Of a DNA stretch of 64,000 nucleotides, positions 33,460 to 42,640 are shown piece after piece. This DNA comes from Lysobacter capsici (lineage in GTDB: Bacteria > Pseudomonadota > Gammaproteobacteria > Xanthomonadales > Xanthomonadaceae): the NCBI RefSeq assembly GCF_014779555.2, contig NZ_CP094357.1:496001-560000 (forward strand). Direction: 5' to 3'. A program made the position numbers and the translations under genes. The notes below the pieces were generated by a model. It was given only the letters and a program-made list of their open reading frames with translations. It made no database searches and had not been told where the DNA came from. Position 1 is the first letter of the stretch; every line of letters starts with the position of its first letter.

Positions 33460-34482
33460 ATGAAAGTGCTGGGTATCGAGACCAGCTGCGACGAGACCGG
33501 CGTGGCCGTCTACGACACCGACACCGGCCTGCGCGCGCACGCCCTGTACAGCCAGATCGCCTTGCACGCCGAGTACGGCGGGGTGGTGCCCGAGCTGGCC
33601 AGCCGCGACCACGTGCGCAAACTGCTGCCGCTGGTCCGCCAGACCCTGGCCGAGGCCGGGCTGGGCGTGGACGAGCTCGACGGGGTGGCCTACACCGCCG
33701 GCCCCGGGCTGGTCGGCGCGCTGCTGGTCGGCGCCGGGGTCGCGCGCGCGCTGGCCTGGGCGCTGGAGGTGCCGGCGGTCGGTGTCCACCATATGGAAGG
33801 CCATCTGCTCGCGCCGCTGATGGAGGACGACCCGCTCGGCCGCCCCGAGCCGCCGTTCGTGGCCCTGCTGGTATCCGGCGGCCATACCCAGCTGGTCGCG
33901 GTCGAACGGATCGGCCAGTACCGCCTGCTCGGCGAGACCCTCGACGACGCCGCCGGCGAAGCCTTCGACAAGACCGCCAAGCTGATGGGCCTGCCGTACC
34001 CGGGCGGCCCGCAACTGGCGGCGCAGGCCGCGTTGGGAACCCCCGGCAAGTTCAAGTTCGCCCGGCCGATGACCGACCGGCCCGGCCTGGATTTCAGTTT
34101 CAGCGGCTTGAAGACCCAGGTGCTGCTGGCCTGGCAGAACAGCGACCAGACCGAGCAGACCCGCGCCGACATCGCCCGCGCGTTCGAGGACGCGGTGGTC
34201 GACACCCTGGCGATCAAGTGCGAACGCGCGCTCGACGCGGCCGGCTGCAAGACCCTGGTGGTCGCCGGCGGCGTCGGCGCCAACACGCGCCTGCGCGCCA
34301 AGCTCGCCGCGATGGCGGAAAAGCGCGGCGGCCGGGTCGCGTTCCCGCGGCCGATGTTCTGCACCGACAACGGCGCGATGATCGCCTACGCCGGCGCGCT
34401 GCGATTGCAGGCCGGGCAGCACGAAGAGGCCGCGGTGAAGGTGACGCCGCGCTGGGATATGGCGTTGTTGCGGGCGGTGTGA
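33460..34482 (+). CDS. tsaD: tRNA N6-threonylcarbamoyladenosine transferase TsaD
   Basis: A 340-residue ASKHA-fold protein starting [19 protein letters not shown]; in-frame codons back to 33211 overlap rpsU antisense and are rejected. It transfers threonylcarbamoyl to A37 of ANN-decoding tRNAs with TsaB and TsaE. Conserved features are [14 protein letters not shown] (metal-binding His residues), [38 protein letters not shown] and [11 protein letters not shown], with the C-terminal [12 protein letters not shown] metal site. It lies divergent from rpsU and is followed by folB. Confidence 0.97.
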   Translation: MKVLGIETSCDETGVAVYDTDTGLRAHALYSQIALHAEYGGVVPELASRDHVRKLLPLVRQTLAEAGLGVDELDGVAYTAGPGLVGALLVGAGVARALAWALEVPAVGVHHMEGHLLAPLMEDDPLGRPEPPFVALLVSGGHTQLVAVERIGQYRLLGETLDDAAGEAFDKTAKLMGLPYPGGPQLAAQAALGTPGKFKFARPMTDRPGLDFSFSGLKTQVLLAWQNSDQTEQTRADIARAFEDAVVDTLAIKCERALDAAGCKTLVVAGGVGANTRLRAKLAAMAEKRGGRVAFPRPMFCTDNGAMIAYAGALRLQAGQHEEAAVKVTPRWDMALLRAV

Positions 34483-34691
34483 GGAGCTGGGAATCGGGAA
34501 TGGGGAGTCGGGAATCGGACGGCGCATTCGTGCGGCCCGTGGCATGCTAGCGCCCCGCGTTTCGCCGCTCTTGTCGTTCGTTGAATGCAAACGCCATGAA
34601 CGATCCCCGATCCGAACGCGATGCTTCAGATAGCGCCGCAACCGCTTTTCCGATTCCCGACTCCCCATTCCCCATTCCCGGCTCTCAACTC

Positions 34692-35045
34692 ATGGATCAC
34701 GTTTTCATAGAAGGCCTGGAAATCGAAGCCGTGATCGGCATCTACGACTGGGAGCGCGGCATTCGCCAGCCGCTGGTGTTCGATCTGGAGATGGCGTTCG
34801 ACAACCGCGTGCCCGCGGCCAGCGATGCGATCGGCGACACGCTCGACTATGCGGCGGTGTGCGCGCGCATCACCGAGTTCGTCGCGCAGTCGCAGTTCGG
34901 CCTGGTCGAGACCCTGGCCGAACGCGTGGCCGCGATCGTGCTCGATGAGTTCAAGGTCGCCCGGGTCCGGCTCAAGTTGAGCAAGCCCGGCGCGATCCGC
35001 AACGCGCGCGGGGTCGGGGTGTCGATCGAGCGCAGCCGCGGGTGA
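34692..35045 (+). CDS. folB: Dihydroneopterin aldolase
   Basis: A 117-residue protein starting MDHVFIEGLEIEAVIGIYDWE, which is the normal family start; it cleaves 7,8-dihydroneopterin to 6-hydroxymethyldihydropterin in folate synthesis. Catalytic and structural marks are the Glu in IEAVIGIYDWE, LDYAAVCARITEF and the Lys in VRLKLSKPGA. An in-frame ORF reaches back to 34581, but its extra 37 residues (FPIPDSPFPIPGS) are translated GATTCCC heptamer repeats, so the internal ATG is chosen. tsaD-folB adjacency is common in this group. Confidence 0.95.
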   Translation: MDHVFIEGLEIEAVIGIYDWERGIRQPLVFDLEMAFDNRVPAASDAIGDTLDYAAVCARITEFVAQSQFGLVETLAERVAAIVLDEFKVARVRLKLSKPGAIRNARGVGVSIERSRG

Positions 35046-35095
35046 GCTGAGTTGTCGAGCTGATGGCTTGGGTGTTCGGCGATCCAAGACGAAAG

Positions 35096-35212
35096 CGTCG
35101 GGGCTGACGCCCCGCCCACAAAAGACTTCGAAGCGTCGGCCTGAGCCCAGACACGAAAACCGCCCGCAAGCGCGAGCGCCGAAGGTCTTTTGTGGGGGCA
35201 GCCCCGACGCGC
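35096..35212. repeat. Inverted repeat with GTCGGGGCTGACGCCCC arms
   Basis: Left arm GCGTCGGGGCTGACGCCCCG and on to CCCACAAAAGACTTCG (about 35096-35132) faces right arm CGAAGGTCTTTTGTGGGGGC and on to AGCCCCGACGC (about 35181-35212), around a centre of about 48 bases. A third palindrome family in this window. It lies between folB and a membrane-protein gene; no gene is seen in 35046-35298. Confidence 0.8.
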
Positions 35213-35298
35213 TTGTTTCAGATCGCAGTGCATCTCCCACTTGCGAATTCCCATCACAGGTTCGACGATGCCCCGGTCACTAAACCTGGGGGCAGGCG

Positions 35299-36126
35299 AT
35301 GTTCGAGAAAATTTCCCGCAGCTGGCAATTGGCCAAGGCCAGCGCGGCGGTGCTCAATTCGGATCGGGAGCTGTTGATCTTCCCGATCATATCGGCGGTC
35401 TGCGTGCTGGTCGTGCTGGCGACGTTCCTGATTCCGGCGCTGGCGCTGGACGTGTTCGCCGACGGCTATGGGCCGGGTTCGCTGCTGTTCGCCTTCGCGT
35501 TCTACTTCTGCCAGTACTTCGCGATCATCTTCTGCAATTGCGCGCTGGTCAGCGCGGCGATGATCCGGCTGGAAGGCGGCGACCCGACCCTGGCCGACGG
35601 CTTCAACGCCGCGCGCTCGCGCTTGGGCGCGATCGCCGGGTATGCGGCGATCGCCGCGACCGTCGGCATGATCCTCAAGGCGCTCAAGGACCGCGACAAC
35701 AACTTCATCGTGCGCCTGATCGGCGGCGCGCTCGGCGCGGCCTGGACCATGGCGACGTTCCTGGTGGTGCCGGTGCTGGTCGCCGAGGACGTCGGCCCGG
35801 TCGATGCGGTCAAGCGCAGCGTGGCGATGTTCAAGCGCACCTGGGGCGAGAGCACGGCGGGCATGGTCGGGATCGGCCTGGCCACGGGCCTGGCGATGGT
35901 CGCGGTCGGCCTGATCGGCTTCGGCCTGGCGTATGTGCTGGGCCTGCTGTCTTCGGCGCTGGCGGTATTGCTCGGCGCGATCACCGTGCTGGTGCTGCTG
36001 GCATTGGCGGTGTACCAGAGCGCGCTCGGCAGCGTGTACTCGGCGGCGTTGTACCGGTATGCGGTCGACGGCGAGGTGCCGCGCGGCTTTGAGGGCCTGC
36101 AACTGGAAAGCTCGCTGGTTCGTTGA
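35299..36126 (+). CDS. DUF6159-like polytopic membrane protein
   Basis: A 275-residue protein starting MFEKISRSWQLAKASAAVL with a cytoplasmic amphipathic start, then about six membrane helices: around residues 25-50, 62-90 (FAFAFYFCQYFAIIFCNCAL), 110-125, 140-165, 190-215 and 222-245. The loop AVKRSVAMFKRTWGES is typical of the family, which occurs in bacteria and archaea without known function. The C-terminus GFEGLQLESSLV is soluble. A strong terminator follows 25 bases after the stop. Confidence 0.75.
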   Translation: MFEKISRSWQLAKASAAVLNSDRELLIFPIISAVCVLVVLATFLIPALALDVFADGYGPGSLLFAFAFYFCQYFAIIFCNCALVSAAMIRLEGGDPTLADGFNAARSRLGAIAGYAAIAATVGMILKALKDRDNNFIVRLIGGALGAAWTMATFLVVPVLVAEDVGPVDAVKRSVAMFKRTWGESTAGMVGIGLATGLAMVAVGLIGFGLAYVLGLLSSALAVLLGAITVLVLLALAVYQSALGSVYSAALYRYAVDGEVPRGFEGLQLESSLVR

Positions 36127-36150
36127 GGCGCAGCATTCGCGACGGCCAGG

Positions 36151-36180
36151 ATCGGGGCGCTTCGGCGCCCCGATTTGTTT
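36151..36180 (+). terminator. Rho-independent terminator
   Basis: Stem ATCGGGGCGC (36151-36160), tetraloop TTCG, stem GCGCCCCGAT (36165-36174), then TTGTTT. It closes the DUF6159-like gene. Confidence 0.9.
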
Positions 36181-36347
36181 GCGATTTCGCGCTTGTCGCT
36201 CGCGCGGCATTTGCAATGGCAAGGTAAGCGAGCCCGCATGCTCGCATCGCAACCACGTAAACCGATTGCTGGCGCGCCGCTAGTCGCGACCGCGCCACCG
36301 CGACCACGCCGAAGCGCGCGCAATCACCGCGGCGCGATGACTCGCCA

Positions 36348-37214
36348 CTAGGTTTTGGCCAACGCCGCGGCCAGCAATTCATCGTCGACCGCCCCCAGCG
36401 CCACCGCGATCCGGCTTTCGTCGCCGGCATGCTCGGGATAGAACCACACCACCGCCGCATCGCCCGCGCGCGGCAACTGCATCGCGTCGAACTGCCCGGT
36501 CTTGGTCACCCAGCGTTCGACGCCCTGGTGATCGCTGAACTTGACCACGTAGCGAATGCGCGGCTGGTTGAGGATCTCCACGCCGGTGTCGTGGGTTTCG
36601 GTCACCACGCCGGCGGTACGCGTGCCTTCGCCGACGATCCGGCGCAGACGCTGGAAGTAGCGCAGGCGCTTGCGGTAAGCGCGCCGCGCGAGCATCGCGC
36701 ACACCAGCGCCGTGGCGACCAGCAACAGCGGCAACCAGTACTGCGAATGCCAACCCAGCCAGGTCAGCCGGTCCCACTGCGCGCTGGGCGGCGAGGGCGC
36801 GGCCAGCGATGCGCCGAGCGGCACCGGCGGCAGCCACGCATCCGCCGCGCCGCGCCACAGGCCGAGCGCCCAGGCGACCTGAGTCACGGCGAAGCCGCCC
36901 CAGGTGGTCGCCGCCATGCCGTATAGCTCGGCCAGGGCGAAGCTCAGCAGGAAGCCGAGAATAAATGCGCCGAAGGCGCCGACGAAGATGCCCCAGAACA
37001 TCGGCGGGGTGGCGTCGGCCGCATACGCCAAGGGCGCCACATAGCCGTCGCCGACGGGGTACTGACCGACGTGCGCGACCGAATAGGCGAACAGGCCCCA
37101 CAGCGCGGCGACGATCGAAACCAAGACCCAGAACAGCCCGCTGGGCCGTTGCGGCTGTCGAAACTGATCGATCAGTTCCTGGCGCCGGACGATGGCCGGA
37201 TCGACCGTGCTCAT
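36348..37214 (-). CDS. DUF3592-like membrane protein, hypothetical
   Basis: A 288-residue protein starting MSTVDPAIVRRQELIDQFR. It has three membrane segments: about 28-48 (GLFWVLVSIVAALWGLFAY), 70-98 (MFWGIFVGAFGAFILGFLLS) and 155-175. A basic linker AYRKRLRYFQRLRR leads to a C-terminal beta-rich domain around GVVTETHDTGVEILNQPRIR and YVVKFSDHQG, which resembles the DUF3592/NfeD-like cytoplasmic or periplasmic beta barrel. No function can be proposed. It is monocistronic. Confidence 0.65.
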   Translation of the reverse strand: MSTVDPAIVRRQELIDQFRQPQRPSGLFWVLVSIVAALWGLFAYSVAHVGQYPVGDGYVAPLAYAADATPPMFWGIFVGAFGAFILGFLLSFALAELYGMAATTWGGFAVTQVAWALGLWRGAADAWLPPVPLGASLAAPSPPSAQWDRLTWLGWHSQYWLPLLLVATALVCAMLARRAYRKRLRYFQRLRRIVGEGTRTAGVVTETHDTGVEILNQPRIRYVVKFSDHQGVERWVTKTGQFDAMQLPRAGDAAVVWFYPEHAGDESRIAVALGAVDDELLAAALAKT

Positions 37215-37435
37215 GCGCGAACCTCCCTGGATGACCGCGCCATCGTGCACGGACAGGTTGAAAGTAAACCGCACACCGCGCCGAAAGCCGCGGGTTTAGT
37301 ACCAAAGCGCTAGCGTCCGGCGCCGGGCGGCGCGGCGCTGCGTGATGGTGCAACAGCCCGTTCGCCGCGCGCGACTCGCCGGCGCCGTCGCCGGACCGTA
37401 TCCTGACGCCCTGTTCCTGCCGCCGCCCCAGACCT

Positions 37436-38620
37436 TTGAAAACCTTCGATCTGCCGCCTCCCGACGCCGACGCGCTCGCCCACAGCGCGCGCCTGGCCCA
37501 ATTGATCCGCGAGCAGATCGCCGCGAACGGCGGGGCGATTCCGTTCTCGCGCTACATGGAACTGGCCTTGTACGCGCCCGGCCTGGGCTATTACAGCGCC
37601 GGCGCGAGCAAGTTCGGCCGCGACGGCGATTTCGTCACCGCGCCCGAGCTCGGGCCGATCTTCGCCGCCTGCGTGGCCGAAGCGGTGGCGCCGGTGTTGC
37701 AGCAGATCGGACCGCAGGCGCGGTTTCTGGAAGTCGGCGGCGGCACCGGCGCGTTCGCCGAGGTCGCGCTCAAGCGGCTGCTGGAACTCGATGCGCTGCC
37801 CGATCGCTACGCCATCCTCGAACCCAGCGCCGAGCTGCGTCACCGCCAGCGCGAGCGGCTGCGCGAACGTCTGGTGCCGCCCTTGTTCGAACTGCTCGAA
37901 TGGCCGGACGGCCCGTTCGGCGACGAGTGGGACGGCGTGCTGTTCGCCAACGAAGTGATCGATGCGCTGCCGACGCCGCGCTTCGCCATCCATAACGAAG
38001 AAGTCCACGAAGAACACATCGTGGTCGAGGGCGAGGGTTTCGCCCGCGAGTTGCGTCCGGCCGACGATTTTCTCGCCAACGCGGTGCGCCAGGCCGAGCG
38101 CCGGCTCGAACATCCCTTCGCCGAAGGCTATCGCTCCGAGTTGTTGCCGCAGTTGCCGTACTGGATTCAGGCCGTGTCCGGCGGTTTGCGCCGCGGCGCG
38201 ATGCTGTTCGTCGACTACGGTTATCCGCGCGGCGAGTTCTACGCGCCCGAACGCAGCGACGGCACCTTGCGCGCGTTCTACCGTCATCGCATGCACGGCG
38301 ATCCCTTGCTGTGGCCGGGCTTGCAGGACCTGACCGCCTCGGTGGATTTCACCGCATTGGTCGAGGCCGGCGTGCATGCCGGATTCGATCTGGCGGGTTA
38401 TTGCTCGCAGGCGAATTTCCTGCTCGGCAACGGCCTGGCCGGCGTGTTGCAGCGGATCGAGACGATCAAGGACGAAGCCGAAAAGCAGCGCCGGCTCGCC
38501 GAGGTCAAGCAGCTGACCTTGCCCAGCGAGATGGGCGAGCGCTTCCAGGTGATGGGCTTGCAGAAGGACGTCGAATTCGGCGTCGCGTTCCTGGCCGGCG
38601 ATCTGAGTCATCGCCTGTGA
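37436..38620 (+). CDS. SAM-dependent methyltransferase, MidA/NDUFAF7 (COG1565) family, TTG start
   Basis: A 394-residue protein starting at a TTG codon (M)KTFDLPPPDADALAHSAR; no ATG or GTG is available in frame before conserved sequence begins (PFSRYMELALYAPGLGYYS). The Rossmann SAM site is FLEVGGGTGAFAEVALKRLL near residue 97, followed by ILEPSAELRHRQRERL and FANEVIDALPTPRF. Later family blocks are GAMLFVDYGYPRGEFY and LTASVDFTAL. The mitochondrial homologue methylates an arginine of complex I subunit NDUFS2; the bacterial substrate is unknown. The inefficient start suggests low expression. Confidence 0.88.
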   Translation: MKTFDLPPPDADALAHSARLAQLIREQIAANGGAIPFSRYMELALYAPGLGYYSAGASKFGRDGDFVTAPELGPIFAACVAEAVAPVLQQIGPQARFLEVGGGTGAFAEVALKRLLELDALPDRYAILEPSAELRHRQRERLRERLVPPLFELLEWPDGPFGDEWDGVLFANEVIDALPTPRFAIHNEEVHEEHIVVEGEGFARELRPADDFLANAVRQAERRLEHPFAEGYRSELLPQLPYWIQAVSGGLRRGAMLFVDYGYPRGEFYAPERSDGTLRAFYRHRMHGDPLLWPGLQDLTASVDFTALVEAGVHAGFDLAGYCSQANFLLGNGLAGVLQRIETIKDEAEKQRRLAEVKQLTLPSEMGERFQVMGLQKDVEFGVAFLAGDLSHRL

Positions 38621-38672
38621 GCGCGTGTCGGTTCGTCGAACGGTGTGTCGAGTTGTTCGTGGGCGCGGGCCC

Positions 38673-39098
38673 GTGAGCGTCGCGCCAGCGCGCGCGTGGC
38701 TGCGCGAGTTCGAACGTCCCGCGCTGTGGGTCGCGCTGTGGCTGGCGATGATCGCGGTGGTGATCGCGACCTGCCTGTTGCCCGCGCGCGATCTGCCGCC
38801 GACCCCGTTTTCGCAGTTCGACAAGATCGAACACTTCAGCGCCTACCTGGCGATGTCGGCCTATGCCGGCATGTTGTTCGCGCGGATGCGGCCGCAGGCG
38901 ATCGCGGCGATCGGTTTGATCGCGATGGGCGTCGGCCTGGAATTCGCCCAGGCCCAGCTGACCGATTCGCGCAGCGGCGACGCCGCCGATGCCCTGGCCA
39001 ACGGCCTGGGCGCCTTGGCCGGTTTGTTCTTGGCGCGCACGCCGGTGGCGTTGTGGCTGCAGCGGGTCGATCGCAGGCTGGCGCCTAAGCGGGGTTGA
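38673..39098 (+). CDS. VanZ-like family membrane protein
   Basis: A roughly 141-residue protein, likely from a GTG (VSVAPARAWLREFERPALW); another GTG at 38625 is possible. Four helices: about 18-38, 55-72, 75-93 and 105-122. The VanZ-like pattern includes FDKIEHFSAYLAMSAYAGML after the first helix and GVGLEFAQAQLTDSRSGD, then DALANGLGALAGL, with the conserved Lys/His and Glu-Gln motifs. The family function is unknown; one member modestly affects teicoplanin resistance in enterococci. It follows the MidA-type gene by about 50 bases. Confidence 0.8.
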   Translation: MSVAPARAWLREFERPALWVALWLAMIAVVIATCLLPARDLPPTPFSQFDKIEHFSAYLAMSAYAGMLFARMRPQAIAAIGLIAMGVGLEFAQAQLTDSRSGDAADALANGLGALAGLFLARTPVALWLQRVDRRLAPKRG

Positions 39099-39553
39099 GC
39101 GGGGCGCAGCGGGACGGCTGTGGAACGGCAGCGGGATTGCGGCGTTGTTTCATTGACGTGGTCGCGGCTCGCGCCGCTCCTACAGTCGTTTCGCCCAATC
39201 ACGCCGACACCGGCACGCTCCCCGCCCCTAGCCCCTGTAGGAGCGGCGCGAGCCGCGACCGCGCCACCGCACCCACGACGACGGCCTGCCACCCCGCGCA
39301 ACCCACCGCTTCGCGCACCTGGCACACGACATGCGCATAAGACGTGCCAGACAAGCGCCGCCACTCGCCGAACCCATTCAGTGACGCCCGCCCATTAACC
39401 GCTGAACCGCTCATTAGCCATTCGTCATTCTAGGAAATCGGTCACAAAGGCAAAGTCGGCACAGTCACACGGCGTATTGCGTAAAGGTTAAGAACTTGTG
39501 AGGCTCCAGCGCGGGCCACGGGAGCCCGCCTCTCTTTCGCAAGGAACCGACTC
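39099..39553. repeat. Gap with facing GTAGGAGC elements upstream of a TonB receptor
   Basis: GTCGCGGCTCGCGCCGCTCC and on to TACAG lies at 39160-39185; the inverse CTGTAGGAGCGGCGCGAGCC and on to GCGACCGCGCC lies at 39235-39265. To the right, 39380-39520 is AT-richer and without repeats and probably holds the receptor promoter. No gene is seen. Confidence 0.8.
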
Positions 39554-42052
39554 ATGTCTTCAGTGCATCGCAACCGATTGGCGCTGGCCGTGGCCGCCGC
39601 CATGGCCGCCAGCGCCTTCGTCCCCACCGCCGCGCTCGCCCAGGACGCCGCTCCGGCCAGCCGCGATGCGACGACCCTCGACGCGGTGCAGGTGACCGGT
39701 TCGCGCGCGCGCGGTCGCGCCGCCGAGGACACCGCGGCGCCGGTCGACGTGATCGGCAAGGAAGAACTCAACGCCACCGGCGCGACCGAGATCGGCCAGA
39801 TCCTGCAGATGCTCGAGCCGTCGTTCAATTTCTCGCGCACCTTCGTCAGCGACGGCACCGACATCCTGCGTCCGGCGACGCTGCGTTCGCTCGGTCCCGA
39901 TCAGGTGCTGGTGCTGGTCAACGGCAAGCGCCGCCACCAGCAGGCGCTGGTCAACGTGCAGCAGACCATCGGCCGCGGTTCGGCCGGTACCGACATCAAC
40001 GCCATTCCGCTGTCGGCGATCGAGCGCATCGAAGTGCTGCGCGACGGCGCCGCCGCGCAGTACGGCTCGGACGCGATCTCCGGCGTGATCAACATCATCC
40101 TGAAGAAGCAGACCGAAGAAACCCAGCTATCGTTCCAGGCCGGCAAGAACTACGCCGGCGACGGCGCCAACTACCAGGGCTCGGTCAACACCGGGGTCAA
40201 GCTCGGCGACGACGGCGGCTTCCTCAACTTGTCGCTGGAATACCGCGACCGCGCCGAAACCAATCGCGCCGGTCCCGACAGCCTGCGCGTCAATCCGCCG
40301 CGCGTGACCCAGCGCCTGGGCGACGCCGACGCGACCGACGCCTATTTCTGGTTCAACGGCGGCCTGCCGGTCGGCGCCGGCGAGCTGTACTGGTTCGGCG
40401 GCCTGTCCAGGCGCAAGGGCGATTCCTCCGGCTTCTTCCGCAGCCCCGGCGACAACCGCACGGTGCCGGCGCTTTACCCGGACGGCTTCCTGCCCAACAT
40501 CCTGACCACGGTCGACGACACCTCGCTGGCGGTCGGCTACAAGGCGACGATCAACGACAACTGGGACTGGGACATCTCGGTCAACCGCGGCCGCAGCAAG
40601 TTCGGCTTCGAGGAAAGCAACTCGGTCAACGTCAGCTGGTGGTACGAGCCCAAGCCCGGCGGCGGCATTTATGCGCAGTCGCCGACGAGGGCCGACACCG
40701 GCACCCTGCAGTTCGACCAGACCACGTTCAACCTGGATTTTCGCGGCACCCTCAAGGGCTTCAACGATCGTCCGCTGTACCTGGGCACCGGCGTGGAATA
40801 CCGCAAGGACGACTACCAGATCCGCGCCGGCGCGCCGGTGACCTACACCTACGGCCGCACCAACAACCGCGCGATCAACATCGTCGGCCAGACCGGCGAC
40901 ACCGCGCAGCCGGGCATGCAGGGCTTCCCGGGCTTCTCGCCGAACGAAGCGGTCGACGACGGCCGCCACAACTACGCGATCTACCTCGACGCCGAAACCA
41001 ACCTGACCGACAAGTTCCTGCTCGGCGGCGCGGTGCGTTACGAGGATTACTCCGACTTCGGCAACACCACCACCGGCAAGCTGTCGGCGCGTTTCGACGC
41101 GACCGAGCAGTTCGCGCTGCGCGGCACGGTCTCCACCGGTTTCCGCGCGCCGGGCGTGCAGCAGCTGTTCTACAGCCAGCGCTCGACCAACCTCAATGCC
41201 GCCGGCGTGCTGACCGACACCCTGACCGCGCGCCAGGACAGCGCGGTCACCCGAGCGTTCGGCATCGAACCGCTGAAGGAAGAGACCTCCAAGAGCGCCT
41301 CGGTCGGTTTCGTGCTCAAGCCGAACGATCGCTTCTCGCTGACGATGGACGTGTTCCGCATCGACATCGACGATCGCATCATTTTCTCCAGCAACATCCA
41401 GCCCGAGTCGGTCGGCACCAACGGCCAGCCGTGCGCGCCGGGCAACGGCAACTGCCCGATCCGCGCGATCCTCGATCCGATCGGCGTCGGTCAGGTGCTG
41501 TTCTTCACCAACGCCATCGACACCCGCACCACCGGCGTGGACATCGTGGCCAACCACAACACCGAGTTCGCCGGCGGTTCCAAGTTGAACCTCACCGCGC
41601 TGGTGCATTTCAACAAGACCGAAGTGAAGGACCGCCGTTCGCAGTCGAGCATCCTCTCGCCGAGCGCCTTGTTCGACGACACCCAGGTGACCTTGATCGA
41701 ACGCGGCCAGCCGCGCGAACACCACGTGCTGCAGGGCGTGTACGAGATCAACAAGTGGGAGTGGACCGCGCGCGCCAACTACTACGGCCCGGTGACCGGC
41801 GAAGGCTTCACCCCGGGCGTCAAGCAGACCTGGGGCGGCAAGTGGCTCGGCGACCTGGCGGTGCGTTACAAGTTCAACGACAAGACCAGCGTGACCGTCG
41901 GCGGCAACAACATCTTCGACACCTATCCCGACAAGTGGGACCCGCAGACCGGCGCGCCGTTCCCGCAACTGGGCTTCAAGTACGGCTGGGAAACCTTGCC
42001 GTTCGGCATGAACGGCGGCAGCTATTACGCTCGGATCGATTATCGGTTCTGA
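39554..42052 (+). CDS. TonB-dependent outer-membrane receptor
   Basis: An 832-residue receptor starting MSSVHRNRLALAVAAAMAAS; signal peptide cut near ALAQD (residue 30). A TonB box (TTLDAVQVTGSR) follows, then the plug (GATEIGQILQMLEPSFNFS, LVNGKRRHQQALVN, IERIEVLRDGAAAQYGSDAI) and a 22-strand-type barrel ending SYYARIDYRF with the terminal aromatic. It imports a ligand using the proton motive force via TonB; the substrate cannot be read. Sequence is not closely related to the tandem pair at 49.6-55.8 kb. A Cys pair in an extracellular loop (PCAPGNGNCPIR) may be a disulfide. Monocistronic, terminator downstream. Confidence 0.94.
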   Translation: MSSVHRNRLALAVAAAMAASAFVPTAALAQDAAPASRDATTLDAVQVTGSRARGRAAEDTAAPVDVIGKEELNATGATEIGQILQMLEPSFNFSRTFVSDGTDILRPATLRSLGPDQVLVLVNGKRRHQQALVNVQQTIGRGSAGTDINAIPLSAIERIEVLRDGAAAQYGSDAISGVINIILKKQTEETQLSFQAGKNYAGDGANYQGSVNTGVKLGDDGGFLNLSLEYRDRAETNRAGPDSLRVNPPRVTQRLGDADATDAYFWFNGGLPVGAGELYWFGGLSRRKGDSSGFFRSPGDNRTVPALYPDGFLPNILTTVDDTSLAVGYKATINDNWDWDISVNRGRSKFGFEESNSVNVSWWYEPKPGGGIYAQSPTRADTGTLQFDQTTFNLDFRGTLKGFNDRPLYLGTGVEYRKDDYQIRAGAPVTYTYGRTNNRAINIVGQTGDTAQPGMQGFPGFSPNEAVDDGRHNYAIYLDAETNLTDKFLLGGAVRYEDYSDFGNTTTGKLSARFDATEQFALRGTVSTGFRAPGVQQLFYSQRSTNLNAAGVLTDTLTARQDSAVTRAFGIEPLKEETSKSASVGFVLKPNDRFSLTMDVFRIDIDDRIIFSSNIQPESVGTNGQPCAPGNGNCPIRAILDPIGVGQVLFFTNAIDTRTTGVDIVANHNTEFAGGSKLNLTALVHFNKTEVKDRRSQSSILSPSALFDDTQVTLIERGQPREHHVLQGVYEINKWEWTARANYYGPVTGEGFTPGVKQTWGGKWLGDLAVRYKFNDKTSVTVGGNNIFDTYPDKWDPQTGAPFPQLGFKYGWETLPFGMNGGSYYARIDYRF

Positions 42053-42076
42053 GCGGCTCCGCATTCGCTGCAAACC

Positions 42077-42115
42077 AACCGCCGCGCGGCTGAGTCGCGC
42101 GGCGGTTTTGTTTTA
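42077..42115 (+). terminator. Rho-independent terminator after TonB receptor
   Basis: Stem AACCGCCGCGC, loop around GGCTGAGTC, stem GCGCGGCGGTT, then TTGTTTT, beginning about 25 bases past the stop. Confidence 0.88.
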
Positions 42116-42202
42116 TGCGGTCGAGTACGGCTCGCGATATTGCACAGTAAATCTTGCTGTTTTGATGCGATTGATGGCGCCGCTTGACCGGCGAAAAATC
42201 GC

Positions 42203-42640
42203 TTGAAGGCGCCTGATCAGGTGATCGTCGCGCAGTGCTTCAAGGACTCGGCGTTCGACGAACGCGCGGGCAAGGGCAAGCACAGCGCGCAGGGATTGAT
42301 GCAGGTTCAGCCCAATGCGATCAAGCAGGTGTACGCGGTGGGCCTGAAGGCGAAACTCGGCGAGACCCCGAGCGATATTCAGAAGGCGGCGGCCTTCAAG
42401 GAAGCGAAGGCGGCCTACGATAACGACGAATTGTACAAGGGCGCGACCAATATCCAGGTCTGCACTGAGTACCTGCAATACTGGCTGGACAAGAGCAACG
42501 GCGATATCACCAAGGTCTACGCGGGATACCGTGGGCCGGAACAGCCGACGTACTGCAACAAGATCTAGATCACCGCCGACAAAATGGACGCGGATCCGAA
42601 TTCGATAAAGCCGCTGCTGGAAATGAAAGACCTCAAATGA
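42203..42640 (+). pseudogene. Truncated lysozyme-like (SLT-fold) gene with in-frame TAG
   Basis: The reading frame is open from just after a TGA at 42185, with only TTG (42203) as a possible start. It encodes a transglycosylase-like core: VIVAQCFKDSAFDERAGKG, SAQGLMQVQPNAIKQVY, and GATNIQVCTEYLQYWLDKSN followed by GDITKVYAGYRG. In canonical domains the catalytic Glu precedes S-x-F-D; here that position is Asp (KDSAFD). A TAG stop lies at 42566-42568, yet the same frame continues 23 sense codons (ITADKMDADPNSIKPLLEMK, DLK) to a TGA that overlaps the next gene's ATG. The original gene therefore ended at 42640; the N-terminus and the active-site Glu are lost. Probably a decayed peptidoglycan-degrading toxin or enzyme. 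Confidence 0.65.

Noticed and set aside
34581-34691. N-terminal extension of FolB
   Set aside because: The extra residues are a translation of the GATTCCC heptamer tract; the conserved protein starts at MDHVFIEG.
42566-42568. Amber readthrough or recoding at the TAG in the lysozyme-like gene
   Set aside because: No special downstream stem or recoding machinery is seen, and the gene also lacks a start codon and the catalytic Glu, so decay is the simpler reading.
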